A program made the translations under genes and the position numbers. A DNA stretch of 52,428 nt, from NCBI GenBank assembly GCA_002154585.1, contig MUNG01000147.1, positions 1 through 52,428 of the forward strand, in the 5' to 3' direction. The DNA comes from Streptomyces pseudogriseolus. Its GTDB lineage: Bacteria > Actinomycetota > Actinomycetes > Streptomycetales > Streptomycetaceae. The notes under the pieces were generated by a model, which was not told the origin of the DNA, did not search any database, and was given only the letters and a program-made list of their open reading frames with translations. Numbering within the stretch: position 1 is the stretch's first letter; every line of letters starts with the position of its first letter. Positions 14,129-22,264 of the stretch are shown here, piece after piece.

Positions 14129-14217
14129 GTGCGGTATCTCACCGTGCGGCGTGCGGTCTGTCACCGTCCGGCGTGCGGTGTCCTACCGTCCGGGGCACGC
14201 GGTGTCCCACCGTCCGG
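14129..14217. repeat. four tandem 21-24 bp repeats over the adnB 3' end
   Basis: Units start at 14129, 14151, 14173 and 14197, of the form GTGCGGTNTCNCACCGTCCGG. They cover the adnB stop codon (14161-14163) and encode its last residues. Confidence 0.8.
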
Positions 14218-17200
14218 ATCGTCCAGCAGCAGGCGCTCCAGCTCGGCCCGGCCGGGGAGCCGCTCGGGCCGGACCACCTCGCCGGTGCGGACGTACAGGA
14301 ACGCGGCGGTGACGGACTCCAGGGGGACGCCCTGCTGCTCGGCCCAGGCGAGCCGGTAGACGGCCAGCTGGAGCGGGTCGGCGGTGCGGCCCCGGCCGGT
14401 CTTCCAGTCGACGATCTCGTACGTGACCGCGTCGCCGTCCTCGCCGTCTTCGGCGTCCTCGTGCCGGTACACGGCGTCGATGCGGCCCCGGACGACACGG
14501 CCGGCGATCGACAGCTGGAACGGCGCCTCCACGCGGAAGGGCGTGCGCTGGGCGTACTCGGTGCGCTCGAACGCCTCCTTGAGCGACTCCAGATCCTGCT
14601 CGTCGGCGATCTCGGCGTCGCCGCCGGGCAGCTCGTCGGGGTCGAGCAGGGGCAGGGTGAGCTCCTCGAAGCGCGCCTCGACCCACGCGTGGAAGCGGGT
14701 GCCCCGACGCGCCGCGGGCTGGGGCGGACGCGGCATGGGGCGGGCCAGCTCCCGCGCGAAGCCGTCGGGGTCGGCGGCGAGCCTCAACAGCTGGGACGCG
14801 GTGAGGGAGGCGGGCAGCGGGACCTCGGTGACGGTGTCGCGGGCGCGCAGCAGCTCCCCGGTGAGGGCGTCCAGGTCGCGGTCCCAGGAGGCGACGGTGC
14901 GGGCCTCCTCAGGGGTGAGGCGCGCCTCGGCCGGCACGGGGCGGTCCGGGCGGGGGCGTGCGGGCTCGTCCGGGGCGGTCGCCTGGTGCGGAACGACGGG
15001 GCGCTCGGCGGGCAGCGCGTCCCAGTCGGTAGGGGCGATGTCCTCCGGGTACGGCTCGTCGTCGTCCGGCGGGGGCGGCCAGTCCGGGTCGTCGTGGACG
15101 TCCGGGTCGTGGACGGCCGCCGTGCCGTACGGGTCGGCGGCGATCCGGTCGAGGTGGGCGAGGACGGTCGCGGCGGCGGCGCGGCGCCGGGCGAGGGCCG
15201 CGTCGTCCAGGGGCAGCGGCCACGCCTGGACGTCGCCGGCCTGCCGCAGCGCCGGGTTCTCCTCGTCCTCGGCGGGCTCGTCCGCCCACGCCTCGATCTC
15301 GCCGTACCCGGCGGCGCAGTGGTCGTGGAGGGCGAACAGGAACTCGGAGGGGCCGCGCGGCTTCTTCTGGCTGGGACCCCACCAGTGGCCGGAGCCGAGC
15401 AGCAGGGACCTGGGGCGCGTGAAGGTGACGTAGCCGAGGCGTAGCTCCTCGGTGTGCTGGTGGTCCTTCATGGCCTCGTGGAAGGCCTTCAGGCCCCGGG
15501 AGTCCCAGGACGGCACGTCGGGAAGGGTGTCGGCGTCGCCGCGCAGCGCGTGCGGCAGCACCTTGCCCTGGGCGGTCCACTTCTCGCGGCCCCGGTCGCT
15601 CGGGAAGGCGCCGGTGACAAGGCCGGGGACGGCGACGACGTCCCACTCCAGGCCCTTGGACTTGTGGGCGGTGAGCACCTTGACGGTGTTCTCGCCGCCC
15701 GGCAGCGCGTTGTCCAGGCCCTTCTCGTACTGGGCGGCGGTGCGCAGGAAGCCGAGGAAGGCGAGCAGGGTGGCCTCGTTGTCGCCGGCGGCGAAGGACG
15801 CGGCGACGTCGAGGAAGTTGGACAGGGTCTCCCTGCGCCGGGCGGCCAGCGCGTGCGGGGAGGCGGACAGCTCGACCTCGAGGCCGGTGACGGCGAGCAC
15901 CCGGTGCAGTACGTCCATCAGCGGGTCGGCGAGGGAGCGGCGCAGGTCGCGCAGCTCGGCGGCGAGGCGCGCGAAGCGAACGCGCGCGTCGGGCGAGAAG
16001 GGCAGTCCGTCGTCGTCCCCGCCGCCCTCCAGGGGGCTCTCCAGGAACGTGTCGAGGGCGTCGGCGAGCGAGATCACCTCGGCGGGGTCGACGCCCTCGA
16101 CGGCCTCGGCGAGCCGCCGGTCGGGGTCGTCGTCGCCGTCCACGCGCGCGTGGGTCACCAGCCGGCGCGCGCGGCGGCCGAGCAGGGCGAGGTCGCGGGG
16201 GCCGATCCGCCAGCGCGGGCCGGTCAGCAGCCGGACGAGGGAGGCGTTGGCGCCGGGGTCCTGGAGGACCTCGCAGACGGCGACCAGGTCGGCGATCTCC
16301 GGCAGGTGCAGCAGCCCGGACAGGCCGACGACCTCGACGGGCACGTCACGGGCGACCAGGGCGGCCTGGATGTCCGCGAAGTCCGTGGCCGTGCGGCACA
16401 GGACGGCGATCTCGCCGGGGGCCTTGCCGGTGTTCACCAGGTGCGCGACCGAGTCGGCGAGCCAGTCGATCTCCTCGGCGTGGGTGCGCAGCAGGGCGCA
16501 GCGGACGACACCGTCGCGCTCGGCGCCGGGGGCCGGGCGGAGGGCCTCCACGCCCGCGTGCAGGGCGCGCAGCGGTTCGGCGAGGCCGTTGGCGAGGTCG
16601 AGCAGCCGGCCGCCGCTGCGGCGGTTCTCGCTGAGCGACTGGCGGGTGGCGGGGCGGCCGTCGGCGTGCGGGAAGTGCTCGGGGAAGTCGTCGAGGTTGG
16701 CGACGGAGGCGCCGCGCCAGCCGTAGATCGCCTGGCAGGGGTCGCCGACGGCGGTCACCGGGTGGCCCGTGCCGCCGCCGAAGAGGCCGGCGAGGAGGAC
16801 GCGCTGGGCGACCGAGGTGTCCTGGTACTCGTCGAGGAGCACCACCCGGAACTCGTCGCGCAGCAGGCGGCCGACCTCGGGCAGGGTGGCGAGCCGGGCG
16901 GACAGCGCGATCTGGTCGCCGAAGTCGAGCAGGTCGCGTTCGCGCTTGGCGGCCCGGTAGCGCAGCACCAGTTCGGCGAGTTCACGGCGGGCGGCGGCGG
17001 CCTCGGGGACCTTGCGCAGGTCGGCGTTGCTGAGCTTGGCGTTCTCCAGGGCGCGCAGCAGTCCGGCGTCGTGGGCGCGCAGGTCCTCGGGGCGCACCAG
17101 GTGCTCGGACAGCTCGGCGTCGAGGGCGAGGAGGTCGCCCACCAGGTCGGGGAAGGAGCGGGTGAGGGCCGGGTAGAGGCCGGGCGCCTCGCGCAGCACG

Positions 17201-17640
17201 CGCGCGGCGAGCTGGTAGCGGGTGGCGTCGGCGAGCAGCCGGGACGTCGGTTCGAGGCCGATGCGCAGCCCGTGGTCGGTGAGCAGCCGGCCCGCGAAGG
17301 CGTGGTACGTGGAGATGACCGGCTCGCCCGGGGGGTCGTCCGGGTCAAGGGGGTCGGGGTCGGTGACGCCGGCCTTGACCAGGGCCGCGCGGACGCGTTC
17401 GGCGAGTTCACCGGCGGCCTTGTTGGTGAAGGTGAGGCCGAGGACCTGCTCGGGGGCGACCTGGCCGGTGCCGACCAGCCAGACCACGCGGGCCGCCATC
17501 ACCGTCGTCTTGCCGGAGCCCGCTCCGGCCACGATCACCTGCGGGGCGGGCGGCGCGGTGATGCAGGCCGTCTGCTCCGGGGTGAACGGGATCCCGAGCA
17601 GCTCCTTGAGCTGGTTGGGATCGGTGATATGGGCGGGCAC
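14161..17640 (-). CDS. adnB: AdnB-type helicase-nuclease subunit
   Basis: A 1159-residue UvrD-like helicase fused to a RecB-type nuclease. Walker A is GAGSGKT (39-45). TFTNKAAGELAERVR, LLDEYQDTSVAQR, DPCQAIYGWRGA, the SENRRSG motif and TAHKSKGLEWDVVAVPG follow. The C-terminal PD-(D/E)XK core is YEIVDWKTGRGR, followed by LQLAVYRLAWA. Together with the next upstream gene this matches the AdnAB double-strand-break resection machine of actinobacteria (established for mycobacteria), with gene order adnA then adnB. GTG at 17640 follows TAGATT by 6 nt without an SD, suggesting a leaderless transcript independent of adnA. A Pro/Asp-rich linker precedes the nuclease domain. The extreme C-terminus is encoded by tandem repeats. 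Confidence 0.9.
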   Translation of the reverse strand: MPAHITDPNQLKELLGIPFTPEQTACITAPPAPQVIVAGAGSGKTTVMAARVVWLVGTGQVAPEQVLGLTFTNKAAGELAERVRAALVKAGVTDPDPLDPDDPPGEPVISTYHAFAGRLLTDHGLRIGLEPTSRLLADATRYQLAARVLREAPGLYPALTRSFPDLVGDLLALDAELSEHLVRPEDLRAHDAGLLRALENAKLSNADLRKVPEAAAARRELAELVLRYRAAKRERDLLDFGDQIALSARLATLPEVGRLLRDEFRVVLLDEYQDTSVAQRVLLAGLFGGGTGHPVTAVGDPCQAIYGWRGASVANLDDFPEHFPHADGRPATRQSLSENRRSGGRLLDLANGLAEPLRALHAGVEALRPAPGAERDGVVRCALLRTHAEEIDWLADSVAHLVNTGKAPGEIAVLCRTATDFADIQAALVARDVPVEVVGLSGLLHLPEIADLVAVCEVLQDPGANASLVRLLTGPRWRIGPRDLALLGRRARRLVTHARVDGDDDPDRRLAEAVEGVDPAEVISLADALDTFLESPLEGGGDDDGLPFSPDARVRFARLAAELRDLRRSLADPLMDVLHRVLAVTGLEVELSASPHALAARRRETLSNFLDVAASFAAGDNEATLLAFLGFLRTAAQYEKGLDNALPGGENTVKVLTAHKSKGLEWDVVAVPGLVTGAFPSDRGREKWTAQGKVLPHALRGDADTLPDVPSWDSRGLKAFHEAMKDHQHTEELRLGYVTFTRPRSLLLGSGHWWGPSQKKPRGPSEFLFALHDHCAAGYGEIEAWADEPAEDEENPALRQAGDVQAWPLPLDDAALARRRAAAATVLAHLDRIAADPYGTAAVHDPDVHDDPDWPPPPDDDEPYPEDIAPTDWDALPAERPVVPHQATAPDEPARPRPDRPVPAEARLTPEEARTVASWDRDLDALTGELLRARDTVTEVPLPASLTASQLLRLAADPDGFARELARPMPRPPQPAARRGTRFHAWVEARFEELTLPLLDPDELPGGDAEIADEQDLESLKEAFERTEYAQRTPFRVEAPFQLSIAGRVVRGRIDAVYRHEDAEDGEDGDAVTYEIVDWKTGRGRTADPLQLAVYRLAWAEQQGVPLESVTAAFLYVRTGEVVRPERLPGRAELERLLLDDPDGGTPRAPDGRTPHAGR

Positions 17641-17724
17641 ACCGAGAATCTAGCGGCGACCGCTGACAACGCGGGCCCACCGAGCCCGTCGGCGGGGAAG
17701 AAGCGCAGGTCGGCGGGGGTGGTG

Positions 17725-17844
17725 CGATACGTCACGCGCGCTTGCGACACGTCACGCGAACTGCACCGGACGCACACCCGAGGCACTTCACCGGACGCAC
17801 GTCCCCCGAGGCACTTCACCCGACGCGCGCTTCACCCGACACGC
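17725..17844. repeat. degenerate tandem repeats between adnB and adnA
   Basis: CTTCACCGGACGCAC-like units at 17761, 17786, 17814 and 17830, preceded by two CGAyACGTCACGCG copies (17725 and 17745). They abut the adnA stop codon and fill most of the 204-bp gap. Confidence 0.7.
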
Positions 17845-20800
17845 TCACTCGACGACGTGGCGGCCCTCGGGGCGGGCGCTGCACGACGCGCGGAACGCGC
17901 AGTGCGCGCAGTGCTGGCCCGCGGTCGGGGTGAACCGCTCGTCGAGGACCTTGCCGGCGGCGGTGGCCAGCAGGTCGCCGACCCACTCGCCCTCCAGCGG
18001 CTCCTGCGCCTGAACCTTGGGCAGGGTCTCGCCGCCGTCCCGCTTGGCGGCCCCCTGCCGCAGCTGGACGAGCTCGGCGCCGCCCGGCTCGGGGCGCACG
18101 CCGTCGAAGACCTCGTCGACGGCGCCCTCGCGGACGGCGAGCTGGTACACGGCGAGCTGGGGGTGGCGTTCCACCTCCTTGGAGCTGGGCGCCTGCTTGC
18201 CGGTCTTGAAGTCGACGACGTAGGCGCGGCCCTCGCCGTCGGCCTCGACGCGGTCCATCTGACCCCGGATGCGGACCTGGTAGTCGCCGGACTCCAGGGT
18301 GACGTCGAAATCGTGCTCGCTGGCCACCGGGGTGCGTCCGGTGCGGTCCATGACGTGCCACTTCAGGAAGCGTTCGAGCGCCACGCGCGCGTTCTCCTTC
18401 TCCTGGACGGACTTCCAGGGCGCGTCGAAGGCGAGCGCGTTCCACACGGAGTCGAGGCGCTCCATGAGGACGTCGAGGTCGGCGGGGGTGTGCCCCGAGG
18501 CGACCTCGTCGGCGAGGACGTGGACGACGTTGCCGAAGCCCTGGGCCGCGGTGGCGGGCGCGTCGGCCTTCACCTCGCGGCCCAGGAACCACTGGAGGGC
18601 GCAGGTGTTGGCGAGCTGGTCGAGGGCGCTGCCGGAGAGCACCACGGGCTGGTCGCGGTCGCGCAGCGGCACCTTGCTGTGCGTCGGTTCGTACATGCCC
18701 CACCAGCGGTAGGGGTGCGCGGACGGCACCAGGGGGCGGCCGTCCTCGTCGGCGAGCGCGGCGAGCCGGGCCAGCCGCCGGGCGGCGGCCTCGCGCAGGG
18801 CGTCGGAGACGCGGGGGTCGACGGTGGTGGCACGCAGTTCGGCGACGAGCGCGGCGACGGACAGCGGGCGGCGCGGGCGTCCGGTGACGTCCCGGGGGTC
18901 GACGCCGAGTTCGGTGAGGAAGCGGGAGGGCTGGTCGCCGTCGTCGGACGGCGCCTTCACGGCCGTCACGACGAGGCGGTCACGCGCGCGCGTGGCGGCG
19001 ACGTAGAACAGGCGGCGCTCCTCGGAGAGCAGCGCGCCGGGGGTGAGGGGTTCGGCGAGTCCGTCGCGGCCGATGCGGTCGGCCTCCAGCAGGGAGCCGC
19101 GGCGGCGCAGGTCGGGCCACAGGCCCTCCTGGACGCCGGCCACGACGACGAGACCCCACTCCAGGCCCTTGGAGCGGTGCGCGGTCATCAGACGTACGGC
19201 GTCGGGGCGCGCGGCGCGGCGGGTGAGGGTGTCGGCGGCGATGTCCTCGGCCTCGATCTCCTCGAGGAAGTTCAGGGCGCCCCGGCCTCCGGTGCGCTCC
19301 TCGGCGCGGGCGGCGGTGGCGAACAGCGCGCACACGGCGTCGAGATCGCGGTCGGCGTTACGGCCGGCCGCGCCGCCACGACGGGCGGCCCGCTCCAGGC
19401 GCTGCGGCCACGGGGTGCCGTCCCACAGCTCCCAGAGGGCCTCCTCGGCCGTGCCGCCGCCGGCCAGGCGCTCGCGGGCCCGGCGCAGCAGGGCGCCGAG
19501 CCGTTGCGCACCACGCGCGTAGCCGGGGTCGTGCACGGCGAGCCGCTCGGGCTCGGCCAGCGCGCGGGCGAGCAGCTCGTCGGAGGGCGGCGGCAGGGGG
19601 TTGCCGGCCGCCCGCTCCTCCTCACGCAACGCCCGCCCGAGCCGCCGCAGATCGGCGGCGTCCATACCGGCGAGGGGGGAGGTGAGCAGGGTGAGAGCGG
19701 TCTCGGTGTCGAGCCAGCAGGGTTCGTCGCCGTCGGGCGCAGGCCCGCCCTGGCCGGAGTCCGGCCCGCTGTCGGTGCCCGCATGGCCGGGACCGGGGCC
19801 CGCCTCGCCGGTACTGGCCTCCGTCCCGCCCGCGCCGGCATCCACCGCGCCCCCGGCGCCCGCATCGCCCGCCGCGTCCCCGGCGACCGCCTCGCCCGAA
19901 GCGGGGGCCGCCTCATCCGAACCGGCGAGCGCCTCACCGGAACCGACGCCCGATTCGCCCGCGTCGGCATCCACCCCGCCCCCGGCGCCCTGCGCACCGC
20001 GCACGCCCCGCGCCTCCGTCGCGCCCGCGCGGTCGGCCTCCTCCGCCCTCGCCACCGCGCGCAGTGCGGTCAGGAGGGGGGCGACGGCCGGTTCGTGGCG
20101 CAGGGGCAGGTCGTCGCCGTCGACGTCGACGGGGACGCCCGCGGACGTGAGGGCGCGGCGGACCGTCGGCAGGGTGCGGGCGCCCGCGCGGACCAGGACC
20201 GCCATGTCGTTCCAGGGGACGCCGTCCTCCAGGTGGGCGCGGCGCAGGATGTCGGCGATGTTGTCCAGCTCGGTGCCGGCCGTCGGGTAGGTGTACACCT
20301 CGACCCGGCCCCCCTCGCGCACGGGCGTCGGCTCACGGTGCAGGCGGACCTTCTCGGCGGGCAGCCGGGGCAGCGGCATGCGCCGGGTGATCAGCCGGGT
20401 GGCCTCCAGCAGCGCGGCGCCGGAGCGCCGGGAGGTGCGCAGCACCTGGACGGGCGCGGGGCGGCCGTCCGCGCGCGGGAAGGCGTACGGGAACTCCAGT
20501 ATGCCGCCGACGTCGGCGCCCCGGAACGCGTAGATCGACTGGTCGGGGTCGCCGAAGGCGACGAGGGTGCGTCCGCCGGACGCCAGGGCGTGCAGCAGCC
20601 GCACCTGGGCGGGGTCGGTGTCCTGGTACTCGTCGACGTAGACGGCGTCGTAGCGGTCGGCGAGCTGCCCGGCGGTCTCGGGCCGCCGGGCGAGGAGCAC
20701 CGCGCGGTGGACGAGCTCGGCGTAGTCGACGACGCCCTGGAGGTCCAGGACGTCGAGGTACTCGGCGAGGAAGGCGGAGGCGGCCCGCCAGTCGGGGCGG

Positions 20801-21432
20801 CCGATGCGGCGGGCGAAGGCGTCCAGGGCGCCGGGGCCGAGCCCGAGCTCGCGGCTGCGGGCGAGCACGGCGCGGACCTCGTCGGCGAAGCCGCGGGTGG
20901 TCAGGCAGGCGCGCAGTTCGTCGGGCCAGCGCACGTGGGACAGTCCGTGCCGTTCCAGGTCCACCTGGCCGGCGAGCAGCTCGCGCACGGTGACGTCCTG
21001 CTCGGGTCCGGACAGCAGCCGCAGGGGTTCCACGAACAGGTCGCTGTCCTGGTGGGCGCGGACCAGGGCGTAACAGAAGGAGTGGAAGGTCGTCGCCTGC
21101 GGGGCGCGGGCGGCGCCGATGCGCAGCGCCAGGCGGTCGCGCAGCTCGACGGCGGCCTTGCGGCTGAAGGTGAGGACCAGGATGCGCTCGGGGTCGCCGC
21201 CGCGGGCGATGCGGGCGGCCACGGACTCGACGAGCGTGGTGGTCTTGCCGGTGCCCGGACCGGCGAGGACGAGCAGCGGTCCGAAGCCGTGGTCAACCAC
21301 GGAACGCTGGGCGGCGTCCAGTGAAGGGGGATCCACACGGGCCGGCGGGGTACGCACCAGTCGGTAGGCGCCACGGCTCCCCCGCCGCACCGGGGGGTGC
21401 GACAGGCCGCTGGTGGAGGAAGAGGAGCTCAC
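17845..21432 (-). CDS. adnA: AdnA-type helicase-nuclease subunit
   Basis: A 1195-residue protein. Walker A is LAGPGTGKTTT, then LTFSRKAAVELRDRL, YVDEYQDTDPAQ, DPDQSIYAFRG and TAHRSKGLEWGLVVV. The C-terminal nuclease has YVVDFKTGKQAPSS. Cysteines CAHCAFRASC at the end plus LANTCALQWF upstream make a C...C-x2-C-x5-C set like the iron-sulfur staple of AddB-type nuclease domains. A Gly/Ala/Glu-rich insertion of about 110 residues (DNA 19730-20045) interrupts the helicase part and looks disordered. GTG at 21432 was chosen (AGGA upstream; start VSSSSSTSG); open frame extends to 21513. It partners AdnB in end resection. Confidence 0.88.
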   Translation of the reverse strand: MSSSSSTSGLSHPPVRRGSRGAYRLVRTPPARVDPPSLDAAQRSVVDHGFGPLLVLAGPGTGKTTTLVESVAARIARGGDPERILVLTFSRKAAVELRDRLALRIGAARAPQATTFHSFCYALVRAHQDSDLFVEPLRLLSGPEQDVTVRELLAGQVDLERHGLSHVRWPDELRACLTTRGFADEVRAVLARSRELGLGPGALDAFARRIGRPDWRAASAFLAEYLDVLDLQGVVDYAELVHRAVLLARRPETAGQLADRYDAVYVDEYQDTDPAQVRLLHALASGGRTLVAFGDPDQSIYAFRGADVGGILEFPYAFPRADGRPAPVQVLRTSRRSGAALLEATRLITRRMPLPRLPAEKVRLHREPTPVREGGRVEVYTYPTAGTELDNIADILRRAHLEDGVPWNDMAVLVRAGARTLPTVRRALTSAGVPVDVDGDDLPLRHEPAVAPLLTALRAVARAEEADRAGATEARGVRGAQGAGGGVDADAGESGVGSGEALAGSDEAAPASGEAVAGDAAGDAGAGGAVDAGAGGTEASTGEAGPGPGHAGTDSGPDSGQGGPAPDGDEPCWLDTETALTLLTSPLAGMDAADLRRLGRALREEERAAGNPLPPPSDELLARALAEPERLAVHDPGYARGAQRLGALLRRARERLAGGGTAEEALWELWDGTPWPQRLERAARRGGAAGRNADRDLDAVCALFATAARAEERTGGRGALNFLEEIEAEDIAADTLTRRAARPDAVRLMTAHRSKGLEWGLVVVAGVQEGLWPDLRRRGSLLEADRIGRDGLAEPLTPGALLSEERRLFYVAATRARDRLVVTAVKAPSDDGDQPSRFLTELGVDPRDVTGRPRRPLSVAALVAELRATTVDPRVSDALREAAARRLARLAALADEDGRPLVPSAHPYRWWGMYEPTHSKVPLRDRDQPVVLSGSALDQLANTCALQWFLGREVKADAPATAAQGFGNVVHVLADEVASGHTPADLDVLMERLDSVWNALAFDAPWKSVQEKENARVALERFLKWHVMDRTGRTPVASEHDFDVTLESGDYQVRIRGQMDRVEADGEGRAYVVDFKTGKQAPSSKEVERHPQLAVYQLAVREGAVDEVFDGVRPEPGGAELVQLRQGAAKRDGGETLPKVQAQEPLEGEWVGDLLATAAGKVLDERFTPTAGQHCAHCAFRASCSARPEGRHVVE

Positions 21433-21689
21433 GTGGTTCGCCGGTCCTGGTGGGTGTGCTGTGGGGCGTCGCGCCGCGTGTGCGGGGCGGTGGTCGGGGG
21501 GTGAGGGGGCCACGCGCAGCCGACGCTACGCCGGGGGCCGGAGCGGAAGCAGGGTTTCCGCTTCTTCCCTCCCGTCACTCCTGGCACCCGCATCCCTCGA
21601 CTCACGAACGTACGTCATGCCGTGGATGTGCCTCATGTCCCCCTGAAGGATCACACGTCACACGGCGGCGGCGGGGATGGCGGAAGCTG

Positions 21690-22076
21690 TCAGGTGTGAC
21701 CCCCGGTGCCAGCGCCGCCGTCCCACCGCGCGCGTCTCATGTCGAGGCGTGGCACATGGCCCTGAGCCGCCCGGCCCGCCTCCCGCAGCGGTGTGCCCTC
21801 CGCGCGGTAGTGGCCGAGGGCGCGCAGCTCGTGGCCCGGCAGCAGCACGCCGTCCGCGCGGACCACGCGCCACCAGGGGACGGCCCCGCCGTAGAGCGCC
21901 ATCACACGCCCCACCTGACGGGGCCCGCCCTCCCCCAGCCACTCGGCCACGTCCCCGTACGTCATGACGCGGCCCGGCGGGATCAGCTCGGCCACCTCCA
22001 GGACCCGCTCGGCGTACTCGGGCAGGGCGTCCGGGGGCTCCGGACCGCCGTCGGACGGAAGACTCTCCTGGCTCAT
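21690..22076 (-). CDS. alkyltransferase-like (ATL) DNA-repair protein
   Basis: A 128-residue protein with the MGMT C-terminal fold: IPPGRVMTYGDVAEWLG, a QVGRVMALY helix, then PWWRVVRADG where true methyltransferases have PCHRV. Trp in place of the reactive Cys is the mark of ATL proteins, which bind O6-alkylguanine without transferring the group and pass it to nucleotide excision repair. The C-terminus contains HYRAEGTPL. The ATG at 22076 has AGGA 8 nt upstream. It is next to adnA on the same strand and divergent from the membrane-protein gene. Confidence 0.9.
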   Translation of the reverse strand: MSQESLPSDGGPEPPDALPEYAERVLEVAELIPPGRVMTYGDVAEWLGEGGPRQVGRVMALYGGAVPWWRVVRADGVLLPGHELRALGHYRAEGTPLREAGRAAQGHVPRLDMRRARWDGGAGTGGHT

Positions 22077-22264
22077 TTGGACCATCCTGCCCCACCCCAC
22101 CGACAACGCGGCGCGTCCGCGGACTCGCGCGGGCGACTCGCCCCGGAGCAGCGCTTCGGGCAGACTGTGCCGCCCCGCTTGTGGACCCTGATGCCCCCTT
22201 GTGGCGGTACGGCATGCCACCATCGTGCGGGCGGTGACCGGTGATACGAGATCGAGAAGAGACG

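Noticed and set aside
15454-21324. Very long open frame (about 1956 codons) on the plus strand
   Set aside because: It lies antisense to adnB and adnA, its composition is Gly/Val/Ala/Gln with no domains, and it is the usual shadow of GC-rich codon bias.
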